Positions 16,515 through 24,222 of a stretch of DNA of 64,000 nt are shown one piece after another (position 1 is the first letter of the stretch; every line of letters begins with the position of its first letter). The position numbers and the translations under genes were made by a program. The notes beneath the pieces are model-generated. The model had not been told where the DNA came from, ran no database searches, and worked only from the letters and a program-made list of their open reading frames with translations. The DNA comes from Collinsella sp. (GTDB lineage: Bacteria; Actinomycetota; Coriobacteriia; Coriobacteriales; Coriobacteriaceae). The stretch lies in the NCBI GenBank assembly GCA_031295385.1, contig JAUMOL010000004.1, positions 1-64,000 of the forward strand, written 5' to 3'.

Positions 16515-17153
16515 CTACGCTGCCACGATACGACGTTGATACGCTCTCACCAGCAGCGAGATACCAAAGTTGAGCACAAAGTACATCGCAAACACCAGGC
16601 CGTAGAGCATAAGCACCTGCGACAGGTCAATCGCGTGGGCCATCACGACGTTTGCCGTGTACATGAGCTCGGCCACGTTAATGCCCGAAAGATACGAGCT
16701 GTCCTTGATGACGGTCGTGCACTGGCTAAACAGCGCCGGAATGATCGTCTTAAACGTCTGCGGCAGAATGATGTAGCGCATGGTGGCAAAGAAGCCGAAG
16801 CCCTGGCTCTGCGCTGCCTCAAACTGGCCGCGCGGAATCGAGTTGAGTCCGCCGCGCACAATCTCGGCCATAACAGCGCTGGTAAACAGCGTAAAGGCGA
16901 TGGTCGAAATCACAATGTCCAAACCCTGCACCGTAAAGTAGATAAACAGGATCCACAGCAGGTTCGGCGTGCAACGGAACAGCTCGATATAGGCGCTCAC
17001 CAGAATACGGAACGGGCGGGGCGCATAGCTTTTAACGAGCGCCAGCACCGTGCCAAAGATGAGCGAGAAAAAGATCGACAGCGCCGAGATCTCGATCGTC
17101 TTAACAAAGCCGCCCCAAATGTAGAGCAGGTTGGTCGCGTTGAAGATTTCCAT
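16515..17153 (-). CDS. Amino acid ABC transporter permease
   Basis: The 212-residue membrane protein is a HisMQ/GlnP-type permease. It has the N-terminal segment ETISALSIFFSLIFGTVLALVKS and the coupling loop GLNSIPRGQFEAAQSQGFGFFATMRYIILPQ, whose EAA motif docks with the ATPase. It pairs with the second permease three bases upstream. The operon order (ATPase, binding protein, permease, permease) indicates uptake of a polar amino acid. Confidence 0.9.
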   Translation of the reverse strand: MEIFNATNLLYIWGGFVKTIEISALSIFFSLIFGTVLALVKSYAPRPFRILVSAYIELFRCTPNLLWILFIYFTVQGLDIVISTIAFTLFTSAVMAEIVRGGLNSIPRGQFEAAQSQGFGFFATMRYIILPQTFKTIIPALFSQCTTVIKDSSYLSGINVAELMYTANVVMAHAIDLSQVLMLYGLVFAMYFVLNFGISLLVRAYQRRIVAA

Positions 17154-17156
17154 GCG

Positions 17157-17903
17157 CTAGGCCTCCTCTACGTTGTCGAGTCCCAGCTCGGCCAGGCTCA
17201 CGCCGCGCGGACGCTCCTTGGAGCGGCGCTCGAGCCACTGCACCAGCATGGCGAGCGGAAAGCAGATGATGAAGTACATAAGGCAGCAGACGATATATCC
17301 CTGCAGGTAGCCGTACAGACTCACAAAGTTGTCGGAACGGTACATAAGGTCGCCGCCGGCCACAAGCGCCAGCACCGACGTATTCTTGACCAGGTTGAGC
17401 GCCTGGTTACACAGCGGCGGCAAAATGATCTTGAATGTCTGGGGCAGCACGATGTACCAGTACGCCTGCGCACGGGTGAAGCCCTGGCTCTGGGCCGCCT
17501 CCATCTGACCGCGCGGAACCGCCTCGATACCGGTGCGGATGACCTCCGAAATGTAGGCCGCGTGATACAGACCCACGCCCAAGAAGCCCAGCACGAACGG
17601 CGCGATGCGCACCGGCTGGTCGGCACCGGTTATGGCCTGCAAAAACTGCGGTCCGGCCATGTACATAAAGAGCATCTGCACGGGCAACGGGGTGTTCTGG
17701 TAAAACTCCACGTACACGCGGCTTATGGCGCGCAACACGCGCGAGCGAGTGGTAGAGAACACGCCCAGCAGCGTGCCCAGCACCAGCGACAGCAGCAGAC
17801 CGGCAACGACCACTTGCAGCGTCACGCCAAAGCCCTCCCAGAAGGGCCCCATGTTTTGAAATGTCGTCGACCAACGGTCGGCGTCAAATAATCCTTCGAG
17901 CAT
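17157..17903 (-). CDS. Amino acid ABC transporter permease
   Basis: The 248-residue permease is a paralogue of the one just downstream. It has ALSR-type membrane segments, FYQNTPLPVQMLFMYMAGP and the EAA loop GIEAVPRGQMEAAQSQGFTRAQAYWYIVLPQ. The frame is open to 17936, but GGAAGGAATCAA before ATG 17903 marks the start of MLEGLFDADRW. It is 25 bases downstream of the binding-protein gene. Confidence 0.9.
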   Translation of the reverse strand: MLEGLFDADRWSTTFQNMGPFWEGFGVTLQVVVAGLLLSLVLGTLLGVFSTTRSRVLRAISRVYVEFYQNTPLPVQMLFMYMAGPQFLQAITGADQPVRIAPFVLGFLGVGLYHAAYISEVIRTGIEAVPRGQMEAAQSQGFTRAQAYWYIVLPQTFKIILPPLCNQALNLVKNTSVLALVAGGDLMYRSDNFVSLYGYLQGYIVCCLMYFIICFPLAMLVQWLERRSKERPRGVSLAELGLDNVEEA

Positions 17904-17928
17904 TTGATTCCTTCCTTGGACGATACGC

Positions 17929-18804
17929 CTATACAAGACCCCAGGTCTTGACCTCTTGGTCGAGCCAACCGTCGGCCAGGCGATCGCAAATCACCTGATC
18001 GACCACGGCCGAAAGGTCGCAACCCTTCTTGGTCGCCACGCCGTAGCCCTGCTCGCCAAACTTGACCTCGGGCTGCAGCAGCTCAACGGTCTCGTTCATG
18101 TAACCGGCCAGCGTGGAGCGGTCCATGGCAAAGACGTCGATATTGCCGGCGTCGAGCGAACTCTTGATGATGGGATAGCCGCTAAAGGCCCTAAACTCGG
18201 GCTTGCAGCTAAAGCCGTTGTCCTTGATCATCTGCTCGATCAGGCCCTGCGTGGTGGCACCCTGGCTCACGCCAATGACCTTGCCGTCCAGATCCTCAAT
18301 CGAGGTAAAGCCCGAACGCTTCTTGACCATGAGTCCCACGTAGTCGGTGCGGTACGGCGTCGAGAAATCCCAGCTCTTCTTGCGCTCGTCGGTGATGGTG
18401 TAGGTCGCCGCGACCACGTCGAGTTGGCCGTTATCGATCAGTGGGCCGCGCGTCTTGGGCGTTACGTCGGTAAACTCGACAAGCTCCTGGGCACGAGCCT
18501 TCTTGTAGCTCACACCAAAGACGGCAGCGGCGATCTGGTAGCACAAATCGACTTCCATGCCCTCAAAGCGGCCCTTGGCGGTGTCGTAATAGCCGTAGCC
18601 GGGAACATCCTTCTTAACGCCGGCATTCAGATGGCCACGCGACTTGATGGCCGCAAGCTTGGACCCCTTGTCGGAGCCCTCACCGCTGGTGGAGTTGCCG
18701 CAACCGGTAAGCGCGGTCCCCGTCAGCGCGAGCATGCCGGCGCCAGCCAGCTGCAAAAAGTGACGGCGCGACACGGCCGCCCTCGTCATATCCGTCATGT
18801 CCAT
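17929..18804 (-). CDS. Amino acid ABC transporter substrate-binding lipoprotein
   Basis: The 291-residue protein has an N-terminal export signal with a twin-arginine SRRHFLQLAGAG followed by a lipobox ending in TGCG, so it is probably exported folded by Tat and lipidated. The mature part is a family 3 solute-binding protein, with LNAGVKKDVPGYGYYD, FEGMEVDLC and a DVVAATYTITDERKKSWDFS block. The start at 18804 (MDMTDMTRAAV) lies eight bases after the ATPase stop codon; 18798 or 18789 are possible. It delivers a polar amino acid, identity unknown. Confidence 0.88.
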   Translation of the reverse strand: MDMTDMTRAAVSRRHFLQLAGAGMLALTGTALTGCGNSTSGEGSDKGSKLAAIKSRGHLNAGVKKDVPGYGYYDTAKGRFEGMEVDLCYQIAAAVFGVSYKKARAQELVEFTDVTPKTRGPLIDNGQLDVVAATYTITDERKKSWDFSTPYRTDYVGLMVKKRSGFTSIEDLDGKVIGVSQGATTQGLIEQMIKDNGFSCKPEFRAFSGYPIIKSSLDAGNIDVFAMDRSTLAGYMNETVELLQPEVKFGEQGYGVATKKGCDLSAVVDQVICDRLADGWLDQEVKTWGLV

Positions 18805-18812
18805 CACCGCGC

Positions 18813-19544
18813 CTAGTGCAGAATCTTGGACAGGAACTCGCGGCAACGCGGGTTCTCGGGGTTATCGAAGAAGTGCTCGGGCGTGCCCTCCTCCAGAATG
18901 CGGCCGTCCTCCATAAAGATGACGCGGTCGGCCACCTGGCGCGCAAAGCCCATCTCGTGCGTCACGCAGATCATGGTGATGTCCTCCTGCGCGAGCTCAA
19001 TCATAACGTCCAGTACCTCCTGGACCATCTCGGGGTCGAGCGCCGAGGTCGGCTCGTCAAACAGGATGATAGGCTGCTTGGTGCACAGGGCACGGGCGAT
19101 GGCGATGCGCTGCTGCTGACCGCCCGAGAGATTCTGCGGATACTCGCCAGCCTTATGCGCCATGCCGACGCGCTTGAGCGCGGCGATGGCGATCTCGGTC
19201 GCCTCCTCCTTGCTCTTCTTTTGCAGCTTGATGGGTGCGAGCGTCAGGTTGCCCAGCACCGTCATGTTGGGATACAGGTTGAACTGCTGAAACACCATGG
19301 AGCTGTACTTGCGAGCCATCTCCAGGTGATTCTTTTTGGTGAGCGGCGTACCGTCGATGACGACCTCGCCCGACGTGGGCTCCTCCAGATAATCGACGCA
19401 ACGGATGAGCGTCGACTTACCAGAGCCGGAAGGCCCGATCATTACGAGCTTCTCGCCGCGCTTGACGGTGAGATTGATATCTTTGAGCACATGCAGGTCG
19501 CCAAAGTACTTGTTGAGATGCTTGATCTCGATCATGTCTGCCAT
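18813..19544 (-). CDS. Amino acid ABC transporter ATPase, GlnQ type
   Basis: The 243-residue ATPase has Walker A GPSGSGKSTLIRC (near residue 37), Q-loop VFQQFNLYPNMTV, signature LSGGQQQRIAIARAL, Walker B IILFDEPTSALDPE and the H-loop VTHEMGFA. It is first in the four-gene uptake operon running to 16515. AAGGGACATTC lies before the ATG. The 5' region 19545-19668 shows no recognised riboswitch. Confidence 0.95.
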   Translation of the reverse strand: MADMIEIKHLNKYFGDLHVLKDINLTVKRGEKLVMIGPSGSGKSTLIRCVDYLEEPTSGEVVIDGTPLTKKNHLEMARKYSSMVFQQFNLYPNMTVLGNLTLAPIKLQKKSKEEATEIAIAALKRVGMAHKAGEYPQNLSGGQQQRIAIARALCTKQPIILFDEPTSALDPEMVQEVLDVMIELAQEDITMICVTHEMGFARQVADRVIFMEDGRILEEGTPEHFFDNPENPRCREFLSKILH

Positions 19545-19668
19545 GAATGTCCCTTCCCTGCGTTTACACGAGTTGAACTATTGTACGGAAAGAACCACAT
19601 TTCCGCAGCCCACACCACATTCCCGTAAAGAACCCGCAACCTTTAACCCACTCATTGGGGACAGCCCA

Positions 19669-19704
19669 GCAAAAAGGGGCGCGACCATGACGGCCACGCC
19701 CCCC
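19669..19704 (-). terminator. Terminator of the yqeY transcript
   Basis: On the minus strand GGGGCGTGG pairs with CGCGCCCC and is followed by TTTTTGC. It separates the yqeY gene from the amino acid transporter operon. Confidence 0.8.
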
Positions 19705-19732
19705 TCAACATCAACTATGTACCGCTCGGCCC

Positions 19733-20176
19733 TTACGCGAGTTTGGCTCCGACGATCTTTGCCGCGGCAGGCTTGTCGAAGTTGCCGCCGGTGGCCTTGC
19801 CGAGTGCGCCCATAACCTGGCCCATCTGCTTCTTGGACGTGGCGCCCAGCTCGGCGATGACCTGCTCGATCAGAGCCTCGAGCTCCTCGCCCGAAACCTG
19901 CGCGGGCAGCAGGCTCTCCAGAATCTTGACCTGCTCGGTCAGGTTGTCGGTACGCTCCTGGTCGGTACCGGCCTTAATGGACATCTCCAGCGTCTCGCTC
20001 GTCTGCTTAATCAGACGCTTGATCATGCTGTTGACGTCTTCCTCGGTCACGTCGCGGCGCTCGTTAACCTCGATATTCTTCACCTCGGCCTTAACCTGGC
20101 GAATGATGGACAGGCGAACCTTGTCCTTGGCCTTCATGGCCGCGATCATTTCCTTCTGCAGCTCTTCGTTGGTCAT
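19733..20176 (-). CDS. GatB/YqeY domain protein
   Basis: The 147-residue protein is the stand-alone YqeY form of the GatB C-terminal tRNA-binding domain. It is helical, with EMIAAMKAKDKVRLSIIRQVKAEVKNIEV at the start and the ending KPAAAKIVGAKL. Its role is not well established; it may act on mischarged or stressed tRNA. The frame is open to 20212, but GAGAGGATTTGCAG places the start at ATG 20176. Confidence 0.9.
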   Translation of the reverse strand: MTNEELQKEMIAAMKAKDKVRLSIIRQVKAEVKNIEVNERRDVTEEDVNSMIKRLIKQTSETLEMSIKAGTDQERTDNLTEQVKILESLLPAQVSGEELEALIEQVIAELGATSKKQMGQVMGALGKATGGNFDKPAAAKIVGAKLA

Positions 20177-20230
20177 CTGCAAATCCTCTCTAATAGCGTG
20201 AGCGGCACTCACGCGAGCACCGCCCCATGA

Positions 20231-21454
20231 TTACTCAGTCGTCGACGAATCGTCGGTCGAGCTCTTGGTGACGCCCTTCAGACTCACGTTATAGGGTACG
20301 TCCTTGGGCATGGGGTTGACGGTAATGTCGGCGTCCTTCTTGTACTGCTCCAGCCACTCGCTGTATGCAGTACTGGCCGCCTGCGTCTTCACCACGTTGG
20401 AGACGTACTTCTTGATGTCCTTGGGCACCTGCTTAATGTCATCGACCTGATTATCGACATGGAAGTAGTCGGTGCACTTGATGATGTGATAACCATAGGT
20501 CGACTCGACGACGTCGCTCACATCGCCCTTGTTGAGCCCCTCGAGCGCCGCCTGGTAGCTGTCGACGAAGGTAGTGAGCTTGTCCCAGCCAACATCGCCC
20601 TTCTTGTCCTTGGAGCCGGTGTCATCGGAGTACTGCTCCACGGCGTCCTCAAAGCTCAACTCGCCGGAGTTGATCTTGTCCAGGCACTCCTGCGCCTTGG
20701 CCTTGGCGGCAGCTTTGTCCTCGTCGGAAGCGTCAGAATCGACCTTAATCAAGATATTCGACGAACGACGGGCATCGTTGTAGTTAGACAGGTTCTCGTT
20801 GATGTAATCGACAATCTCGCTGTCCTTGGGCTTGCTGGTGGGCGCCACGGCATCCTTGAGTTTCTGCTGCGCCAGACTCTCCTTGAGCGAGTCCTTGTAG
20901 GTGTCCTCGGTATAGCCGTAGGTCTTAAGCGTCTTCTTAAAGGCCTTGGCACCGCCCGCGCTCTTGCACGCGTCCTTCCAAGCCTTCTCGACCTCCTCGT
21001 CCGACACCGTCACGCCGTTTTCCTTCTGCGCTTGCTGAAGCAGAATCTGCTGCGTGTAGGAGTCGATGAGTTGCTTGCGGTACTTCTTGGGCGTGAGGTC
21101 GTTGTCGACCAGGTACTGTGCCCAGTCCTTGTCCTTGGTGTAGCCGTAGGACGTGCGCATGCTCATGATCTGCTTGGTCACGGTGTCCTCGGTGAGGTTG
21201 GTGCCGTTGATAGTGGCAGCCACACCGCCGGTGAGCTTATAGCCCGAGCCGGCGCTTTCGGTCTGCGACATCAGGCCGGAGCACGCCATGGCCGAAACGG
21301 AGAGCAGCATCGCCAGCACGCCGATGACCACCAGGACAATCTTGACGGTCTTGGACACATAGGTCTTGCGCTGCTTCTTACGAGAGCTGGAGGCGGCGCG
21401 GGACCGTTGCTCGGACGTCGGCGCGACCTCGGGGTTCTTTTTCTTGTTTGCCAT
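20231..21454 (-). CDS. Membrane-anchored peptidyl-prolyl isomerase, PpiC/PrsA type
   Basis: The 407-residue protein has a basic cytoplasmic tail (1-36), one membrane segment (about 37-58, VKIVLVVIGVLAMLLSVSAM) and an outside SurA-like chaperone region. A parvulin domain follows (SNILIKVDSDASDEDK to GYHIIKC, about residues 235-340). Cys58 in MACSG could be lipidated. It likely helps exported proteins fold, fitting a species with many surface proteins. The C-terminus is rich in Ser, Thr and Asp. Confidence 0.88.
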   Translation of the reverse strand: MANKKKNPEVAPTSEQRSRAASSSRKKQRKTYVSKTVKIVLVVIGVLAMLLSVSAMACSGLMSQTESAGSGYKLTGGVAATINGTNLTEDTVTKQIMSMRTSYGYTKDKDWAQYLVDNDLTPKKYRKQLIDSYTQQILLQQAQKENGVTVSDEEVEKAWKDACKSAGGAKAFKKTLKTYGYTEDTYKDSLKESLAQQKLKDAVAPTSKPKDSEIVDYINENLSNYNDARRSSNILIKVDSDASDEDKAAAKAKAQECLDKINSGELSFEDAVEQYSDDTGSKDKKGDVGWDKLTTFVDSYQAALEGLNKGDVSDVVESTYGYHIIKCTDYFHVDNQVDDIKQVPKDIKKYVSNVVKTQAASTAYSEWLEQYKKDADITVNPMPKDVPYNVSLKGVTKSSTDDSSTTE

Positions 21455-21521
21455 GTTTGGCCTTTCGCATCACGAATCGAACAAACGCCATTGTGTCACA
21501 ACGCAGCCCCCGCGGCACACC

Positions 21522-21640
21522 TGGTGCATGGGGGACAGGTTAATCTGCACCATTTTGGTGCAAAGGGGACAGGTCTGGCAGGTTAATGCCAGGGCGATCC
21601 TTTTCTGCCGGCAGTTAGGGACAGTCCCCAGGTGCCGGCT
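21522..21640. repeat. Cluster of three GGGACAG-core palindromic units
   Basis: The units are a GGTGCA-flanked one with GGGGGACAGGTTAATC (21523-21553), one with GGTGCAAAGGGGACAGGT (21557-21575) plus a TGGCAGGTTAATGCCA hairpin, and a perfect-armed GCCGGCA...TGCCGGC hairpin with GGGACAGTCCC inside (21607-21639). The block lies between two minus-strand genes, ending 10 bases from the PTS gene stop. Confidence 0.6.
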
Positions 21641-21649
21641 TAGCTCCAC

Positions 21650-22114
21650 CTAGAAGTGGCGACGGATGGCGTCGACCATGCCCTGCGGCGTGGTCTGGCC
21701 AAGCACGTCGGCCGCGGCGCCGGCGTCCATAAAGATATTCATGAGCGCTTGCAGAGCCTCGACCTGACCGCCCGGCTCGGCAATGCCCAGGTTGATGATG
21801 ATCTGCGCCGGCACCGGGGCGCCCATGCCCGCCATCGCGTTGAACGTCACAGGTGTGACGGGCTTTACCACCGCGATATAGGGCTTGGCCACAAATCCCA
21901 GATCGGTATGCGGAATGGCGATGTTTGCCGCCGGCATGGCGAGACCCGTGGGATAGGCGTCCTCGCGCGTGCGGACGGCATTGAGCCAACCCTCGCCAAT
22001 GTAGCCGCGCAGGGCAAGCTCACCCTCGAGCCGCGCAAACACCTCATCCGGCGTCGCACACTCCCAATCAAAAAACACCAGCTCAGGCGTAAACAATGCT
22101 TCGTTATCAGCCAT
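21650..22114 (-). CDS. PTS sugar transporter subunit IIA, orphan
   Basis: The 154-residue protein matches the fructose/galactitol-type IIA domain. The phosphorylation site is the His in TGLAMPAANIAIPHTD (near residue 70). Length and the PTGL-to-IPHTD spacing resemble galactitol IIA (GatA). No IIB, IIC or sugar enzyme gene is adjacent, so it may serve a distant permease or have a regulatory role. A GGGACGTTCTT inverted repeat lies just upstream. Confidence 0.85.
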   Translation of the reverse strand: MADNEALFTPELVFFDWECATPDEVFARLEGELALRGYIGEGWLNAVRTREDAYPTGLAMPAANIAIPHTDLGFVAKPYIAVVKPVTPVTFNAMAGMGAPVPAQIIINLGIAEPGGQVEALQALMNIFMDAGAAADVLGQTTPQGMVDAIRRHF

Positions 22115-22141
22115 GGGCCCACCTCTCTCACTTTGTCACCT

Positions 22142-22179
22142 GGGACGTTCTTAAACGACTAGTCATTCAAGAACGTCCC
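22142..22179. repeat. Inverted repeat upstream of the PTS IIA gene
   Basis: GGGACGTTCTT (22142-22152) is perfectly mirrored by AAGAACGTCCC (22169-22179) around a 16-base spacer that itself contains ACTAGT. It sits 28 bases upstream of the start codon on the minus strand. It could be an operator or another palindromic repeat. Confidence 0.6.
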
Positions 22180-22192
22180 CGATGACTACCAA

Positions 22193-22236
22193 AAACAAAA
22201 GGTGGTCACGCGCGCCTTGGCGCCAATGACCACCCT
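22193..22236 (-). terminator. Terminator of purF-purM-purN
   Basis: On the minus strand GGTGGTCA pairs with TGACCACC, with an inner GGCGCC region, followed by TTTTGTTTTTGG. Confidence 0.8.
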
Positions 22237-22266
22237 GACTACTCGGCTAAATTGTACTGTGCGCCG

Positions 22267-22968
22267 CTAGCCGCGAGGCGCATCAATTGCCACCTTGCCG
22301 TTCTCCAGCACGTGAACGCGGCCGTCGGCGAGCATCTGCACGACCTCGGGATACAGCACATGCTCGATCGCGTGGATGTGCTCCTCGAGCGTGTCGACGT
22401 CCCAGCCCTCCTCGACAGCCAGCGCACGCTGGGCGATGATGGGACCGTTGTCGTAGATCTCGTTGGCAAAGTGCACGGTCACGCCGGTCACCTTGACACC
22501 GCGAGCAAACGCATCGTCGATCGCATGGGCGCCGGTAAAGCTCGGCAGCAGCGCCGGATGCAGGTTGACCACGCGATTGGGGAACGCCGCCAGCAGCGGC
22601 GTGTGCACCATGCGCATGTAACCGGCCATCACCACGTACTCGCAGCCGCGCTCGAGCAGCTCATGCGCGATGATCTCGTCAGCCGCGATAGGGTCGGCGT
22701 AGACATCCTTGGACAGCGTGAGTGTCTGGATGCCCGCACGCTCGGCGCGCTGCAGGCCCTTGGCCGAAGGACGGCTCGACACCACAAGCTCAATCGAGGC
22801 GTTGAGCTTGCCGGCGGCGATCAAGTCGATCAGCGCCTGCAGGTTGGTACCCGAACCGCTGATAAGCACGCCGATCTTAAGCGGCTCGGCCGTATCGGTG
22901 CCGGTCGGACGGGTGTAGGGCACAAAATCCAGGCCCTCGGCAGCAACCATCTGCTCGTTAGCGCTCAT
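22267..22968 (-). CDS. purN: Phosphoribosylglycinamide formyltransferase
   Basis: The 233-residue enzyme adds the formyl group in step 3 of purine synthesis. It has IGVLISGSGTNLQAL (near residue 33), VVSSRPSAKGL, the HPALLPSF motif with catalytic His, GVTVHF and DNGPIIAQ. A 30-residue N-terminal extension precedes the usual start. It overlaps purM by 11 bases, so the two are translationally coupled, and it ends at a terminator. Confidence 0.95.
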   Translation of the reverse strand: MSANEQMVAAEGLDFVPYTRPTGTDTAEPLKIGVLISGSGTNLQALIDLIAAGKLNASIELVVSSRPSAKGLQRAERAGIQTLTLSKDVYADPIAADEIIAHELLERGCEYVVMAGYMRMVHTPLLAAFPNRVVNLHPALLPSFTGAHAIDDAFARGVKVTGVTVHFANEIYDNGPIIAQRALAVEEGWDVDTLEEHIHAIEHVLYPEVVQMLADGRVHVLENGKVAIDAPRG

Positions 22969-24061
22969 CGGAGTACACGACCTTACCGGAACCCTCGACG
23001 CACTCGCCCACGCGGAACGGCTTCTCGCCTAGAGCGACCAGTGCCTCGGTCACGGCAGCCTCGTCCTCGGGGGCGACGATCAGGCACAGGCCGACGCCCA
23101 TGTTGAAGGTCTTGCATGCCTCGTTGGGCGCGAGCTCGGCCTGACGCGACACGTAGGTGATGACGGGCGGAACATCCCAGCCCATCTCGGCGCCGTTGCG
23201 GGTGACCACGGCATCGACGTCGTCGGCGAGCGCGCGGTTGAGGTTCTCGGTAATACCGCCGCCGGTGATATGGGCAATGGCATGAACGTTGGCGCCACCG
23301 TGGAGCAGCTCCAGAATCGGCTTGACGTAGATGCGCGTGGGGGCCAGCAGAGCGTCGGCCAGCGAAGCACCGCCGAGCTCCTCGAGCGGACGGCTCAGCT
23401 CCTCGGCCTTAGCGGCGGCCTCGGGCGTGCCCGGCTTGATGCCGTCGACACCGATAACCTTGCGCACGAGTGAGTATCCGTTGGAGTGCACGCCGGTGGA
23501 GGGCAGGCCCAGGATCACATCGCCGGGGCGAACGTTCGCAGGGTCGAGCATCTTGGGACGATCGACAACACCCACGGTAAAGCCGGCGAGGTCGTAATCG
23601 GCGGGAGCCATGACGCCCGGGTGCTCGGCCATCTCGCCGCCCACGAGCGCGCAGCCCGCGAGCTTGCAGCCGTCGGCCACGCCCTTGATGATCTTTGCCA
23701 TGTGCTCGGCCTCAATGTGACCGATGGCAACGTAATCCAGGAAGAACAGCGGCTCGGCGCCCGAAGCCAAAATGTCATTGACGCACATGGCGACCAGGTC
23801 CTGGCCCACCGTCTCGTGACGGTCCATGATCTGGGCGAGCACGAGCTTGGTGCCCACGCCGTCGGTGCCGCTGATCAGGATCGGGTCTTCCATATCCTTA
23901 AGCGCGGCGGCCGAGAACAGGCCACCAAAGCCACCGATGCCGCCGATAACCTCGGGGCGGTTGGTATCCTTGACCATCTGCTTAATAGCGTCGACGGCGC
24001 GGCCGCCCTCGGCGGTATCGACGCCGGCGTCCTCGTACGTCACATGCTTGCTGTCGCTCAT
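22958..24061 (-). CDS. purM: Phosphoribosylformylglycinamidine cyclo-ligase
   Basis: The 367-residue enzyme closes the imidazole ring in step 5 of purine synthesis. It has TYEDAGVDTAEGG at the start, IGGFGGLF, SGTDGVGTKL, CVNDILASGAEPLFFLDY and ALVGGEMAEHPG. Length is slightly above the usual 345. It lies between purF and purN on the minus strand. Confidence 0.95.
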   Translation of the reverse strand: MSDSKHVTYEDAGVDTAEGGRAVDAIKQMVKDTNRPEVIGGIGGFGGLFSAAALKDMEDPILISGTDGVGTKLVLAQIMDRHETVGQDLVAMCVNDILASGAEPLFFLDYVAIGHIEAEHMAKIIKGVADGCKLAGCALVGGEMAEHPGVMAPADYDLAGFTVGVVDRPKMLDPANVRPGDVILGLPSTGVHSNGYSLVRKVIGVDGIKPGTPEAAAKAEELSRPLEELGGASLADALLAPTRIYVKPILELLHGGANVHAIAHITGGGITENLNRALADDVDAVVTRNGAEMGWDVPPVITYVSRQAELAPNEACKTFNMGVGLCLIVAPEDEAAVTEALVALGEKPFRVGECVEGSGKVVYSDER

Positions 24062-24178
24062 CTGAGCCTTCCTCTCCCACTACCGTGGCGCCGCGCGGGC
24101 GCCAAACGGTGCTCATAGTTGCGTTCATTTCGGAGCGCACCATAACAGCACGCGCCGTCATATCAACAAAACAGCAGG

Positions 24179-24222
24179 TAAAACCTACCAAAATAAACCT
24201 GTCCCTAAATGGCAGGTTTTAG
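24179..24222 (-). repeat. GGGACAGG-type palindromic element, copy 3
   Basis: On the minus strand it reads TAAAACCTGCC, then a core with GGGACAGGTTTATTTT, then GGTAGGTTTT. It matches the copies beside pth. Its first bases supply the TAA stop codon of purF, as copy 1 does for pth. Confidence 0.8.

Noticed and set aside
15984..17891. 635-residue plus-strand frame
   Set aside because: It is antisense to the kinase-like gene and the amino acid permeases, which have clear motifs and ribosome sites.
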